From: Neobacillus muris
GTDB lineage: Bacteria; Bacillota; Bacilli; Bacillales; Cytobacillaceae
Assembly (NCBI RefSeq): GCF_943193175.1
Contig: NZ_CALPDF010000009.1
Span: forward strand, 60,099-124,098
Direction: 5' to 3'
DNA: 64,000 nucleotides
Shown here: piece by piece, positions 34,864-43,987 of the stretch
Layout of the letters: every line of letters starts with the position of its first letter
Position numbering within the stretch: the first letter of the stretch is position 1
Translations under genes and position numbers: made by a program
The notes under the pieces: model-generated
Databases searched by the model: none
What the model was told of the DNA's origin: nothing
The model's input: only the letters and a program-made list of their open reading frames with translations

Positions 34864-35632
34864 CTTTCTGTTAAAATATTTTCAAGCTAACGAATGTCCA
34901 ATCATTGAGAACCACTCTGGTCATCTGACAGTGCAGCTTACCATTGAACTGGATAAGGAATTGATGAACCGCCCCTTTTACTGGCATTACTTAGAAAGAA
35001 CAGGCGGGATCCCGAATCCGATGAAACTCACCTTGATTACGGATAAAAACACGGCTCCAGAAAAATTAAGAGGTGAAATTATTCATTTTGGTTCACCACG
35101 GCTGCATCAGATCTTTGAATCGACGAAAAATTTATCGAAATATATCCGCCTATATGAACACCATCCCAATGGAAGCAGACAAACGCCCTTGTATCCATGG
35201 CTATGCATGAATGTCAAAATCTCGTACCAATGTGACCGTAAACGCGATATTTATAAATCCATCGGCCTGCAGCTGATCAACGGCAGGATGGTAGAAGATT
35301 TCCATGACCAGCTGCTTAAAATTCCTTTAACACCGAAAATACCAGATTATTCTTTTACTTTATCCCCGCTGGTAAAACCCATCAGCGGCATGAAAAGAAT
35401 TGAAAACTATCTAAGGATGGCCATTGAAGAAGAGGACCATTCTTGGGCGGACGAGGCAAGGAAACGATGGGAGAAAGATTTACAGCTTTTAGACCACTTT
35501 TACGAAGATACAGAGGAGGAAAACGAAAGCTATCTCATAGAAAAACAAGCGCTCAAGGAACAATATGAACCAAAAATCAATATATCCTTTATTAATGGCG
35601 GGCTGTTTTATTTAACGGAACGGGCCATCTAA
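34841..35632 (+). CDS. yqhG: YqhG family protein
   Basis: A 263-residue soluble protein, MQQQEIHNFLLKYFQANEC at the start, with no membrane segment or catalytic motif that I recognise. It overlaps yqhH by 23 bases, and GGAGGAGGG inside yqhH serves as ribosome site for its GTG start. The fixed pairing with YqhH suggests the two work together. Function unknown. Confidence 0.9.
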   Translation: MQQQEIHNFLLKYFQANECPIIENHSGHLTVQLTIELDKELMNRPFYWHYLERTGGIPNPMKLTLITDKNTAPEKLRGEIIHFGSPRLHQIFESTKNLSKYIRLYEHHPNGSRQTPLYPWLCMNVKISYQCDRKRDIYKSIGLQLINGRMVEDFHDQLLKIPLTPKIPDYSFTLSPLVKPISGMKRIENYLRMAIEEEDHSWADEARKRWEKDLQLLDHFYEDTEEENESYLIEKQALKEQYEPKINISFINGGLFYLTERAI

Positions 35633-35635
35633 CAA

Positions 35636-35672
35636 AAATCCCCCAAAGGCCTTTAATGGCTTGGGGGATTTT
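35636..35672. terminator. Terminator after yqhG (bidirectional)
   Basis: AAAATCCCCCAAAGCC-like arm pairs with GGCTTGGGGGATTTT around a short loop, followed by T. Confidence 0.88.
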
Positions 35673-35678
35673 TTGTAT

Positions 35679-35867
35679 CTATTTAACTTTTCGAATTCTT
35701 TTTATCTCAGAGTACAGGACATAAGGCATGATTCCGAACCAGCGATACCAAAGGGAGGCCTTGGCCTGCTTTTTTTCTAAACGCAGTCTTTTTCGTTCCT
35801 CTTTTGGCTGGTCGGCATATTTAACCAGCGTTTGGGTCATATATTTTACATAATCATTTGACTTCAT
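35679..35867 (-). CDS. yqzE: YqzE family protein
   Basis: A 62-residue basic protein (MKSNDYVKYMTQTLVKYADQ, later WYRWFGIMPYVLYSEIKRI). It follows the comG operon as in B. subtilis, where it is a ComK-regulated gene of unknown function. ATG 35865-35867 is chosen by homology in length; AGGTGTG lies upstream. Confidence 0.88.
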   Translation of the reverse strand: MKSNDYVKYMTQTLVKYADQPKEERKRLRLEKKQAKASLWYRWFGIMPYVLYSEIKRIRKVK

Positions 35868-35929
35868 TACACACACCTGCCTTTTTCATTCACAAGTATG
35901 TCCAATATTTTAAATTTCATAACCAGAAT

Positions 35930-36310
35930 TTACCCTTCCACCCATCTGATAAACTTTTTCATGCCGGTATCGAAATATCCTCTGGCAAAAACACTTTCCC
36001 CAGACTGCAGCGTTAACGTAAAGTTTACCCTTTGGACCGTTCCATTTGGCGTCTCCGCCGTATAATCGATTTTCCCTTTCTGATAAACAATTATCCCTTT
36101 TGCCGGAATGTTCTCCCCTGCTAGAAGCAGATTTTCGATTTTTGTTACAGATGAATGGAGATAATATTCTTCAAGTAAAATGCTGCCTGCTTCGTGAGAT
36201 TGTTTTCTTTGAGCCGTTAATTGCCCGATCTGAATCGAGAAAAATAGGAGAAAGACAATCAAAAGGCATAAAGTAAGCGGATAGATGAATCCTTCTTCAC
36301 GGTGTCTCAT
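35930..36310 (-). CDS. comGG: Competence pseudopilus protein ComGG
   Basis: A 126-residue minor pseudopilin with one N-terminal hydrophobic segment (GFIYPLTLCLLIVFLLFFSIQIG) and a small extracytoplasmic domain. It lacks a clear prepilin peptidase site, as is usual for ComGG. It overlaps comGF by 4 bases and is the last comG gene. Confidence 0.85.
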   Translation of the reverse strand: MRHREEGFIYPLTLCLLIVFLLFFSIQIGQLTAQRKQSHEAGSILLEEYYLHSSVTKIENLLLAGENIPAKGIIVYQKGKIDYTAETPNGTVQRVNFTLTLQSGESVFARGYFDTGMKKFIRWVEG

Positions 36311-36783
36311 GTCCCGTTTCCCCCATTCCCATAGAAGTAGGCTGTTACTGAATACTCTTTCCCCCGCAGGTCTCTAACCGTCAGCTTCACTGCATTTTTT
36401 ATTAAAGAAAATGAATATGCCGCAACATTTTGCAGAACAATTTCATGTCCTGTTGAATTTACCCTTCTTCTTAAGCTTGACTCATATTTCTCATAGAGGA
36501 CAGTGTCTGTGCTCTTTGTCAGCAGCAATCGGTTGGACACGATCTCAGCCTTGCTGGAATTACGGATTTCCTTTTTAAATTGGCTGCTAAAGACCTGCCA
36601 TTCCATCATCTGCAGACTTGCATTCGTTTCCCGTTTGTCCAGCATGATTTGAAATGCAGGCGTCGACAAGAAAATGACGATGGAAAGAATGGAAAGAGCA
36701 AGCATGACTTCTATTAGTGTAAAAGCTGTTTCATTCAAGCTTGCCGCAGATTTCAGTTCCTTGATGCAAATGGCTTTCCTCAA
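36307..36783 (-). CDS. comGF: Competence pseudopilus protein ComGF
   Basis: A 158-residue minor pseudopilin. The hydrophobic N-terminal segment begins NETAFTLIEVMLALSILSIV, a degenerate prepilin motif. The start is taken as TTG at 36781-36783, which has AAGGAGGTG about 10 bases upstream but overlaps comGE by 53 bases. A later TTG (36735-36737) would give a shorter leader without a ribosome site. Confidence 0.85.
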   Translation of the reverse strand: MRKAICIKELKSAASLNETAFTLIEVMLALSILSIVIFLSTPAFQIMLDKRETNASLQMMEWQVFSSQFKKEIRNSSKAEIVSNRLLLTKSTDTVLYEKYESSLRRRVNSTGHEIVLQNVAAYSFSLIKNAVKLTVRDLRGKEYSVTAYFYGNGGNGT

Positions 36784-37066
36784 CCTTTACGCACACCTCC
36801 TTCAAATCCCCCGTTACTACGGCCTTCCAATGAATCTGATACTCAATCGCATTACAAGTTGTTGTATAATCAGTAAAACTGTTATCCGTTAATTTCGCAT
36901 GCAGTTCTTCATACACGATTTGCCGCGCTTGATTGCTTATCTCCAGCATGGCGGACTGGTTTCTTAACTCAATCAGTAATGGGACTAGACTTCCTCCTAT
37001 TAGCAGCATAGCTGATAGCGACAGCAGCAAATCAAGCAGGAAATAACCTCTATTGCTCTGTAACAT
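36731..37066 (-). CDS. comGE: Competence pseudopilus protein ComGE
   Basis: A 111-residue minor pseudopilin with a hydrophobic segment after NRGYFLLDLLLSLSAMLLIGGSL-type sequence (about residues 5-27). Three cysteines occur in the outer domain, as in some relatives. Overlaps comGD by 17 bases and comGF by 53 bases. Confidence 0.82.
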   Translation of the reverse strand: MLQSNRGYFLLDLLLSLSAMLLIGGSLVPLLIELRNQSAMLEISNQARQIVYEELHAKLTDNSFTDYTTTCNAIEYQIHWKAVVTGDLKEVCVKVEESHLHQGTEICGKLE

Positions 37067-37490
37067 AGAATCTTCCCCGTCCTATCAAAATAGTCACCTT
37101 ATAGGTCCTTGTTGAAGTGCGGATATAGAAGGTCCCAAACTTATTCACATTTCCGTCTGATGAAAATGTGAAATATAATTGGAGAGTACCTTCTGTCAGA
37201 TAAATATTTTTTGAATATCCCCTTAGGACAACTGGCGGCACGTCATGCTGCATAATCATATAATATTGATATTGATCCGGCAAAAAGATGACGGAAACCT
37301 CATGCTGATGGGATATTGCATAGGTTTGAGCGAATAATAAGTCAGCCTTTAATTGAGTGATAAATGCCTGTTCCTCAAGAGCCGAATGCTGGGGCTTCAA
37401 GGAAAAGACCGTAAAAAGGGTGAGGATCATAAAAATGGAGAGAACGATTAAAGATTCGGCTAAAGTGAACCCAGTTTGATTGGAGGTCAT
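37050..37490 (-). CDS. comGD: Competence type IV pilus minor pilin ComGD
   Basis: A 146-residue pseudopilin with the prepilin motif QTGFTLAESLIVLSIFM near the N-terminus (cleavage before Phe). Its ATG overlaps the TGA of comGC (ATGA). Processed by ComC and assembled in the DNA-uptake pilus. Confidence 0.92.
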   Translation of the reverse strand: MTSNQTGFTLAESLIVLSIFMILTLFTVFSLKPQHSALEEQAFITQLKADLLFAQTYAISHQHEVSVIFLPDQYQYYMIMQHDVPPVVLRGYSKNIYLTEGTLQLYFTFSSDGNVNKFGTFYIRTSTRTYKVTILIGRGRFYVTEQ

Positions 37491-37846
37491 TGCGAAGAAG
37501 AGTTTGTTGGTGCAATCGGAGCAGAGGAATCAGCGATTGTGACATCTCCTGTCGTACCATCAATGACGATACTCTTCGTGTTCCCGCAGCTTGCAGCATC
37601 CCCATTTAAATATCCATCAGTCTTTAATTCCTCAAGCGTAGGAACTTTATTTTTATCCATTTGATAGGCTTGCACTTGTGCTTGAACCATCTTAGCATAA
37701 GCTTCACAGCCCTTATTATTAATATTTGTATTGTGCTTTGCGACGTTTGGAATCGTAATAATCAATATTACGGATATAACCAGCATGACAATCATCATTT
37801 CAATCAGTGTAAAGCCTTGTTCATTTTTCAGTTTTTGTATCGACAT
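37487..37846 (-). CDS. comGC: Competence type IV major pilin ComGC
   Basis: A 119-residue major pilin. The prepilin site is EQGFTLIEMMIVMLVI with Glu5 of the mature protein. Two cysteines (NKGCEAY and AASCGNT) can form the disulfide known in ComGC, formed by the BdbDC system. GGGAGG precedes the ATG. The Ser/Thr/Pro-rich C-terminus is short. Confidence 0.95.
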   Translation of the reverse strand: MSIQKLKNEQGFTLIEMMIVMLVISVILIITIPNVAKHNTNINNKGCEAYAKMVQAQVQAYQMDKNKVPTLEELKTDGYLNGDAASCGNTKSIVIDGTTGDVTIADSSAPIAPTNSSSQ

Positions 37847-37864
37847 TTCCTTAACCTCCCATTA

Positions 37865-38902
37865 TTAAATGCTATCCAGCAGATGAAACATTGGCAATAA
37901 TATGGCTAAATACATAGATACAACCAGAAACCCGATGAAAAGGTATAGAAGCGGCTGAACGATCTTTAAAGTTTTTTCGATTCTTTCCTCCATTTCCACA
38001 ATACAATGCTTGCTAAAAAACAATAATTCCTGCTCTAATTTTCCATTTTCTTGGCCGTGTTTAACAATGACCGGGAACTCCTTTTCAAAGAAGGAAAAGG
38101 AACTTAAAATCGACCCCAATGTTTCCCCTGTCACAAGCTTTGTTTTAATACCTCTCCCAAGCTGGCTAAAAAAAGGCTGTTTGTGATTTTGTTCGAACAA
38201 TGATAATGCCTCAGAGACTGAAATCCCTCCTTGCAAAAGGAAGCTTAATTGAATGGCAAAGTAATGAGTGAACAGTAATTTGAGGACCCTGCCTGCAATA
38301 GGCAGTCCGACAAGCAGTGTTCTTTGTTTTAAAACGGAGTACTTCCTGAAGATGAAGAAATAGTAACAGGCAATGACGCAAATGATCGCGATAAAAACCT
38401 TCACGACAAAGGGAAAATAAATATCAAATGCATAAACTATCTTCGTAAAAAAATTGTCCTCCAAACCCAGTGAAGCAAATAAACTGGTGAATCTTGGCAG
38501 CAGCGTATTCTCTATGAAGCCAAATAATAGGCCGGTCAATAAAAGGAGGAAAAGGGGGTATTGGAGCATTCTTAACAGTTTTTTTAAATCCCGGTCCTTT
38601 AGCTGAACGAGACTGCTGCCCTCAAGCAGCGCTTCCGCAAAACTGCCATGCTGTTCTGCGTAATATACGTATCCAATTAAATCATTGTGAAAACCAAGTT
38701 GGTCCAATACATCATGAAACGGGATCCCTCTTTTTAATTCCTGCAAACAATCCTTTAACACCTCCTTTCGGTGTTTAGGTAAATGCAAGGATATCGATTC
38801 GATTGCCTCCGCAATCGGGTATCCCCGTGCCAGCAATTCACCAACTCGTCTAAGGAAACTAGCCTGCTCATCTACTGGCCATTTACGTCTGTTCATCGTC
38901 AT
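37865..38902 (-). CDS. comGB: Competence pilus membrane platform protein ComGB
   Basis: A 345-residue GspF/PilC-type inner membrane protein with two repeated cytoplasmic domains and three membrane segments (about 110-130, 155-180, 320-340). It anchors the pseudopilus and works with ComGA. Overlaps the comGA end by 20 bases. Confidence 0.93.
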   Translation of the reverse strand: MTMNRRKWPVDEQASFLRRVGELLARGYPIAEAIESISLHLPKHRKEVLKDCLQELKRGIPFHDVLDQLGFHNDLIGYVYYAEQHGSFAEALLEGSSLVQLKDRDLKKLLRMLQYPLFLLLLTGLLFGFIENTLLPRFTSLFASLGLEDNFFTKIVYAFDIYFPFVVKVFIAIICVIACYYFFIFRKYSVLKQRTLLVGLPIAGRVLKLLFTHYFAIQLSFLLQGGISVSEALSLFEQNHKQPFFSQLGRGIKTKLVTGETLGSILSSFSFFEKEFPVIVKHGQENGKLEQELLFFSKHCIVEMEERIEKTLKIVQPLLYLFIGFLVVSMYLAILLPMFHLLDSI

Positions 38903-39968
38903 ACACCAGGCGGTTGTATTCGGACTCTTGGATATACCCGAGGACGATCCCTTTTTTGACCATATCTTTTAGTGTCCGATACCTTGTTTCCGTCTTTTCT
39001 CCCTTTGCCGATTTCATCACAGCAGACAAATTTCTCCCCGACAATAATTCAAATACACTGGCTCTTTTCCATCTTCCGTAGGAATAACAATAAGGCGAAC
39101 ACTCTCCTTCACAAAACGGACAGGTTAATTCCACCAATCTTTGGGCTGTGACAGCGATTAATGTTTGCTCTACCTCCAGCCAGTTAACCCCGAACTCATG
39201 AAGCCGAAACACGGCCCCTTTTGCATCTCTTGTATGCATGGTGCTCAAGACTAAATGACCGGTCAACGCAGCTCTTACAGCAATTCTGGCGGTCTCTGCA
39301 TCTCGGATTTCCCCCACCATAATAATGTCAGGATCATGCCGCAATATCGCTTTCAGTCCGGCCGCATAGGTGACACCTGCTTTTTCATTCACCTGGACTT
39401 GCAGCACCGAGTCGTAATTCTTCTCAATCGGATCCTCAAGAGTGATCACATTGCGCTGAAATAAGTGGGCTGTTTCATTAATTAAGGAGTAGAGCGTGGT
39501 TGTTTTGCCGCTGCCTGTCGGACCAGTAAAGATGATTAAGCCGTGGGCATGTTTAAGGAGAGCTAACAATTTTCTTGTCATGGATGGAAATAATGAGAGC
39601 TGGTGAAAGGGGATTTGATTTTGTTGGGGCAGAAGCCGAAGCACTAGGCTTTCCCTGTTATTGGATGGAAGTGTCGAGAGCCGGAGGCCCATTAATTCTC
39701 CATTCACTTCACAAAAAATGGCACCGCTTTGAGGGCGTCTTCTTTCGCCTATATCCATATTTGCCTTAAATTTGAAATGGGAAATGAGCCGGTCGCATTC
39801 ATCTTTAGGTAAAGTTAATCGGGGAATTAGCCTGTTTGTTAAACGGAATTGGATGAGCGTATCATTTTTACGGGGAATGATGTGAATATCTGTTGCCTGG
39901 TTTCGTGCAGCATCGGAGATAATCCTGTCTGCTAAAATTTCAATGTCACTTACAATGGGAACCACCAC
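38883..39968 (-). CDS. comGA: Competence pilus ATPase ComGA
   Basis: A 361-residue traffic ATPase of the GspE/PilB type. Walker A is TGPTGSGKTTTLYSL, the Asp box TLEDPIE, Walker B DIIMVGEIRDAETA, and the His box TGHLVLSTMHTRDAKGA. A zinc-type CPFCEGEC lies near the C-terminus. It starts at GTG 39966-39968 (or the GTG just after). First gene of comG; ComK would be the expected activator, but the AT-rich upstream shows no clear K-box. Confidence 0.95.
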   Translation of the reverse strand: MVVPIVSDIEILADRIISDAARNQATDIHIIPRKNDTLIQFRLTNRLIPRLTLPKDECDRLISHFKFKANMDIGERRRPQSGAIFCEVNGELMGLRLSTLPSNNRESLVLRLLPQQNQIPFHQLSLFPSMTRKLLALLKHAHGLIIFTGPTGSGKTTTLYSLINETAHLFQRNVITLEDPIEKNYDSVLQVQVNEKAGVTYAAGLKAILRHDPDIIMVGEIRDAETARIAVRAALTGHLVLSTMHTRDAKGAVFRLHEFGVNWLEVEQTLIAVTAQRLVELTCPFCEGECSPYCYSYGRWKRASVFELLSGRNLSAVMKSAKGEKTETRYRTLKDMVKKGIVLGYIQESEYNRLVYDDEQT

Positions 39969-40193
39969 CTTTTTTATTAATCACTTCTATAATTCGACAA
40001 GTTCCATCACCCTCCTGCTTCATTTTATAAAAAATAAATATTTTTTTCAGTATCTTTTTTTAATTGTTACAATATATCGTCTTAAATTGTGAACATTTTC
40101 TAAACATATAGTGTTTACATTGTTAACTGCGTTCCCACTTTATCCCCCCTATATTATAATAGAATAAATTATGGGGGTCCGAGGTGAACCGAG

Positions 40194-40889
40194 ATGGAAC
40201 AAACACTAAAGATAACAAACGTTTTGTCAGATCCAACACGTTATTACATTTATCAATACATCACAAAACGCCACAAAGAAGTAACTGTTCAAGAGGTAGC
40301 AGATAATTTTAACATTCACCCAAATGTAGCCAGATTGCATTTGTCAAAACTCGAAGATGTTAACATGCTGGTTTCTGAAACAAAGAAAACCGGTAAAGGC
40401 GGCAGGCCAAGCAGACTGTATCGGTTGTCTGACGATGTAATCCAGCTTCATTTCCCGTACCGTGATTATATGCTTTTATCTAAGGTTGCCATAAAAACCA
40501 TGATGTCCTTGGGTGATTTGGGAAAAAGAGCACTCTTTTTAACAGGCAAACAATTTGGGACAGAAGTGATGGAACAAGAAATGGCCAAAAGGCCGGTTGG
40601 CGAAGATTTAACCTTTGAAGATAAGTTATCCATACTAAAAAGTGCAGCGACTCTTGCTGGTTTTTATCCAGAATTTGAGGCAAACAGCGATAATACAAAA
40701 ATTTACTTTCAAATTTTCAACTGCCCATTTAAAGAAGTGGCAGAGGAGACCGAATCCGTTTGCAGTATGCATCATGAATTTTTAAAAGGCATGTTTGAAA
40801 CTTTATTTGATTCTGTTGAACTGATTGAGCAGGAAAATATGATTTCTGGCTGCGATACCTGTTCCTATCAAGTAGTGATAGCCAATTAA
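40194..40889 (+). CDS. HTH regulator with Cys cluster (ArsR/SufR-like)
   Basis: A 231-residue DNA-binding protein. The N-terminal winged helix (about 8-80: VTVQEVADNFNIHPNVARLHLSKLE, GKGGRPSRLYRLS) is of the COG2345/SufR type. The C-terminal half has Cys177, Cys190 (12 residues apart), Cys220 and Cys223 (GCDTC), which could bind an Fe-S cluster or a metal. GAGGTG precedes the ATG by 7 bases. Divergent from comG; DUF2626 gene yqgY follows. Targets are unknown. Confidence 0.85.
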   Translation: MEQTLKITNVLSDPTRYYIYQYITKRHKEVTVQEVADNFNIHPNVARLHLSKLEDVNMLVSETKKTGKGGRPSRLYRLSDDVIQLHFPYRDYMLLSKVAIKTMMSLGDLGKRALFLTGKQFGTEVMEQEMAKRPVGEDLTFEDKLSILKSAATLAGFYPEFEANSDNTKIYFQIFNCPFKEVAEETESVCSMHHEFLKGMFETLFDSVELIEQENMISGCDTCSYQVVIAN

Positions 40890-40902
40890 GTTGAAACGAA
40901 TA

Positions 40903-40931
40903 TTTACTTTCTTCCTTCCTTTCCTTATAAT
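40903..40931 (+). promoter_or_regulatory. Sigma-A-type promoter for yqgY
   Basis: TTTACT, 17 bases, TATAAT, ending 43 bases before the yqgY start. A good match to the vegetative consensus. Confidence 0.6.
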
Positions 40932-40974
40932 ATAGAATTGATGGTATTTATTGAGGGGTAAAGGAGGGATACAT

Positions 40975-41217
40975 ATGGATCGGATGTTCAGGGTAATGGG
41001 TTTTTGGACAGGTATTTTTACTGTTATGTTTTATCTAGGTGATATGAATAAAACGGCAATGCTATTTTTAGCCCAAACTGGGTTCTTTGTACTTCTTAGC
41101 TACTTGAAGCTATCTGAACGCATGTATATGTATGTATTCGGGGCATATTTAACCATTTTTTTCGCAGGCTTTACATATTGGACTACGTTCATGATGCAGC
41201 TTGGAGTCAATAAGTAA
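40975..41217 (+). CDS. yqgY: DUF2626 family membrane protein YqgY
   Basis: An 80-residue protein with about three hydrophobic segments (MDRMFRVMGFWTGIFTVMFY, then LFLAQTGFFVLLSYLK, YLTIFFAGFTYWTTF). ATG 40975-40977 follows AAAGGAGGG. It matches B. subtilis YqgY in size and place. Function unknown. Confidence 0.9.
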   Translation: MDRMFRVMGFWTGIFTVMFYLGDMNKTAMLFLAQTGFFVLLSYLKLSERMYMYVFGAYLTIFFAGFTYWTTFMMQLGVNK

Positions 41218-41221
41218 GCAC

Positions 41222-41254
41222 GAAAAAACGCCGGAACTATCCGGCGTTTTTTTC
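41222..41254. terminator. Terminator between yqgY and the methyltransferase gene
   Basis: AAAACGCCGG pairs with CCGGCGTTTT around a short loop, followed by T. Serves both converging genes. Confidence 0.9.
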
Positions 41255-41261
41255 TCTTTTG

Positions 41262-42353
41262 TCAATTCTCAAACAATGCTGATTCGTCTATTTTAATTCC
41301 TTTTTGTTGGATGATCATATGAAAATAAGAGCTCATTCCTCCAGGCAGGATTAAACTTCGAATGGCCCGGTTTCGCTTGGCCGCTTCAGAAAACGGATTG
41401 GGGTCGTACGATTCTTCCAATTCCTTTAGAATGCCGGCTTTTATCAAAAAATCATCCTGCCGCAGCTTGGAACAGAAACGTAAATCCAATTCGTTTCCTT
41501 TTTCAATCAAATAATCAAAATGAACATGTGTGGTGATGTCTATGTCCCCAGGATGGACTAGAACATTGTCCAGCATCTTATGTTGACTGTATCCTCGCAA
41601 GCTTCCGTTTTTCCTGCTTGGCTCCATCCACTCTGTATTTGTATAGCCATAATCCACAGATATCACTAAGCCTTTCGCAATGGCTGAAGAAATTTGGCCA
41701 AGTATGTTTTCCATTACTAAAGGAATCTCGATTCGTTGGTTTTCTGTTAACTCTAGTTTGCTTTGCTGTAAAAACGCTAGGATTGCAGGATTTGTAAGCA
41801 ATATCTTTCTCTCGGTCAGCTTGCCATTCTCACAGCCCACCATAATTTCCATTAGCTTACCGTTTTGCTGTTCAATGACATGGACTGGTAATGCATCAAA
41901 AAGCTCATTACTGAAGAAAACCCCTTCAAATCCCTTTACGTCCATTAAGCTTTCTAATTGGGTGACCGATGAAAAACCCTTTAACAATTGGCTCTGCAGT
42001 TTTCGATGATAAGGACTGGTTTCCACAATGATGTATCGGATCGGCTCGTCAACCAATCTATGCCATTCCTGAAGAAAGGCATAGGCAAACCGGCCATTGC
42101 CAGCGCCAACTTCACAGATAGACGGAGCCATATCTAATTGATGAAAAACAGACAACAGCCATTTCGCCATTATTTTCCCGAATAGATCCGAGACGTTGCT
42201 CGTAGTAATAAAATCCCCCAATCGCCCGATTTTCTGGGAGTCTTTCATGTAATATCCATATTCAGGATGATAAAGCGCTTCGGAGATAAAATCTGCATAA
42301 GAAATCATTTTATCTTGGGAATTGGAAATTAATTTTTGCAAATAGGTGATCAT
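41262..42353 (-). CDS. SAM-dependent methyltransferase of the MidA/NDUFAF7 family
   Basis: A 363-residue protein. The start MITYLQKLI...ISYADFISEALYHPEYGYYM and the motif GRLGDFITTSNVSDLFGKIMAKWL are hallmarks of this family. SAM site: ICEVGAGNGRFAYAFL. GVFFSNELFDALPVHVIE follows. In mitochondria the relative methylates an arginine of complex I; the bacterial substrate is not known. ATG follows AAGGAG. Long known near yqgX in bacilli. Confidence 0.9.
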   Translation of the reverse strand: MITYLQKLISNSQDKMISYADFISEALYHPEYGYYMKDSQKIGRLGDFITTSNVSDLFGKIMAKWLLSVFHQLDMAPSICEVGAGNGRFAYAFLQEWHRLVDEPIRYIIVETSPYHRKLQSQLLKGFSSVTQLESLMDVKGFEGVFFSNELFDALPVHVIEQQNGKLMEIMVGCENGKLTERKILLTNPAILAFLQQSKLELTENQRIEIPLVMENILGQISSAIAKGLVISVDYGYTNTEWMEPSRKNGSLRGYSQHKMLDNVLVHPGDIDITTHVHFDYLIEKGNELDLRFCSKLRQDDFLIKAGILKELEESYDPNPFSEAAKRNRAIRSLILPGGMSSYFHMIIQQKGIKIDESALFEN

Positions 42354-42453
42354 TGGAACTCCTTTACATTAACACTATTGACATAGTGAAAACTTTATAA
42401 TATTGTAGGATAGTAGCTTAACAATATCCCTCCCATTATATGAATAGAACATC

Positions 42454-42493
42454 CCCCAGAAAGACCCTTCTCAAATGAGAAGGGTCTTTCTAT
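42454..42493 (-). terminator. Terminator after yqgX
   Basis: GAAAGACCCTTCTC pairs with GAGAAGGGTCTTTC around a 4-base loop. Confidence 0.9.
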
Positions 42494-42495
42494 CG

Positions 42496-43131
42496 TTAGA
42501 AACCGTTTAAGAATGGATTGCTGTCCATTTCATCCACAATGGTCGTCACTGGCCCATGTCCAGACAAGACATAGGTTTCTTCTGGCAGTGTCAAAAGTTT
42601 ATCATGAATACTTTTTAACAGCTGTATTTGATTTCCTCCAGGCAGGTCTGTCCGGCCAATGCTGCCTTGAAATAGGGCATCGCCTGATATGACAAAGCCC
42701 TCCTTATCAAAATAGTAGGAGACGCTTCCCGGCGAATGGCCCGGGGTGTGATAGACATGGAACACAAAATCATGAATTTGAAGGGCCCCCTCTTCTTTCA
42801 TGATTTCATCTGCAGGATTAACAATGACAGGCTCAATAAGTGAGAAAAAGTCGGAACCATTCATTTTAGGGTCGCCAAGCCATTTTTCCTCTTGTTTATG
42901 TAAATAAACAGGGATGCTATAACGCTCCCTTACCACATCAACTGCACCGATATGATCAAAATGAGCATGCGTCAGCAAAATTGCAAGCGGCTTTAATCTT
43001 CTGCTGTTTAGAAGATTAATCAGCTTTTTCGCTTCACCGCCAGGGTCGAAGATAAGGCAGGTACGATCTGCATTTTCGACTATATAACAGTTTGTTTGAA
43101 TCCCTCCCAAGGGAATTTGCTGCCATTTCAC
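42496..43131 (-). CDS. yqgX: MBL-fold metallo-hydrolase YqgX (glyoxalase II-like)
   Basis: A 211-residue zinc hydrolase with the metal motif THAHFDHIG, a second His in YHTPGHSPGS, Asp in VISGDALF and His in LSGHGP. It resembles glyoxalase II or persulfide-related enzymes. GTG start with GGAGG 8 bases upstream. Confidence 0.93.
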   Translation of the reverse strand: MKWQQIPLGGIQTNCYIVENADRTCLIFDPGGEAKKLINLLNSRRLKPLAILLTHAHFDHIGAVDVVRERYSIPVYLHKQEEKWLGDPKMNGSDFFSLIEPVIVNPADEIMKEEGALQIHDFVFHVYHTPGHSPGSVSYYFDKEGFVISGDALFQGSIGRTDLPGGNQIQLLKSIHDKLLTLPEETYVLSGHGPVTTIVDEMDSNPFLNGF

Positions 43132-43384
43132 AATCTGTTACCTCCAATCCGAATTACGATAAAATAATATTACACCAAATATCCATTCTAAGAAAGAATT
43201 GGAGGCTATAAAAAAGGCCAATGCCAAAATTAGGCGGTTCCTTTGGTCATATTGTCAGAGAATTTATATTTTACCTCGACAAATTCAGGAAAAAAATATA
43301 AAATAGGTAACGAATGCAATAACATTGGTACATACTAATAATAGTCAAGCACGGCTTGTTTCAAACGGAAAAAGGGGGATTATC

Positions 43385-43561
43385 ATGGGATTAGTCATTA
43401 TTTTCGCTTTAGTAACAATACTTGCTGCACTTGGGGCATTGAAGTCCCTGAAGAGCAAAAATTTCTTGGGCGCATTTTGGGGAGTAGCATCTTTTGCCGT
43501 ATTCGGCTGGTTCACCGTCATGACCCTTATCAATTCAGGATATCCTACTGGAACACATTAA
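43385..43561 (+). CDS. yqgW: DUF2759 family small membrane protein YqgW
   Basis: A 58-residue protein with two hydrophobic helices (VIIFALVTILAALGAL and FWGVASFAVFGWFTVMTL). ATG 43385-43387 follows GGGGG. It matches YqgW by size and place. Function unknown. Confidence 0.88.
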   Translation: MGLVIIFALVTILAALGALKSLKSKNFLGAFWGVASFAVFGWFTVMTLINSGYPTGTH

Positions 43562-43562
43562 A

Positions 43563-43590
43563 AGACTGTCAAATGACAGTCTTTTTTTGT
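43563..43590. terminator. Terminator between yqgW and yqgV
   Basis: AAGACTGTCA pairs with TGACAGTCTT with a 2-4 base loop, followed by T. Confidence 0.88.
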
Positions 43591-43907
43591 TACTCTTCCT
43601 CTAAAAGCCGCTGGACCCTCTCAACCTTATATTCCATTGTCCGCTTCACATCTCTTCGGTCGTCGATTCGAATCGTCGTTGAAACCCGTTGAATTCCTTC
43701 AGAAAATGGGACTTCATGCATCGCTTGAATCACTTCAAACAGGACAGGTAACTCTCCTTCAATGACCGTATTCATAGGAGTTAACTGATAACGGATTTTC
43801 CCATCCCTTTCATAATTCTGCAATACCTTTTGCACGCTAGCTACATACTTACTCACGCTGGGAGTTTCCGTCCCAATCGGAATCACGGTTACATCCACAA
43901 TCGCCAT
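43590..43907 (-). CDS. yqgV: MTH1187-family thiamine-binding protein YqgV
   Basis: A 105-residue ferredoxin-like protein starting MAIVDVTVIPIGTETPSVSKYVA, with the family phrase YQLTPMNTVIEGELPVLFEVIQAMHE. Relatives bind thiamine or HMP. ATG 43905-43907 has GGAGG upstream; a start at 43922 does not. Confidence 0.92.
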   Translation of the reverse strand: MAIVDVTVIPIGTETPSVSKYVASVQKVLQNYERDGKIRYQLTPMNTVIEGELPVLFEVIQAMHEVPFSEGIQRVSTTIRIDDRRDVKRTMEYKVERVQRLLEEE

Positions 43908-43987
43908 TTGCTGCACCTCCACTTATGTAAACATCAACGTGATTTTAACACAGTCATGCACAAAAGAAAAAGAATGACCATTGGAAA

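Noticed and set aside
39969..40193. ComK box upstream of comGA
   Set aside because: AT-rich stretches such as AAAATAAATATTTT are present, but no clear pair of AAAA-N5-TTTT boxes with the right spacing could be set apart from base composition.
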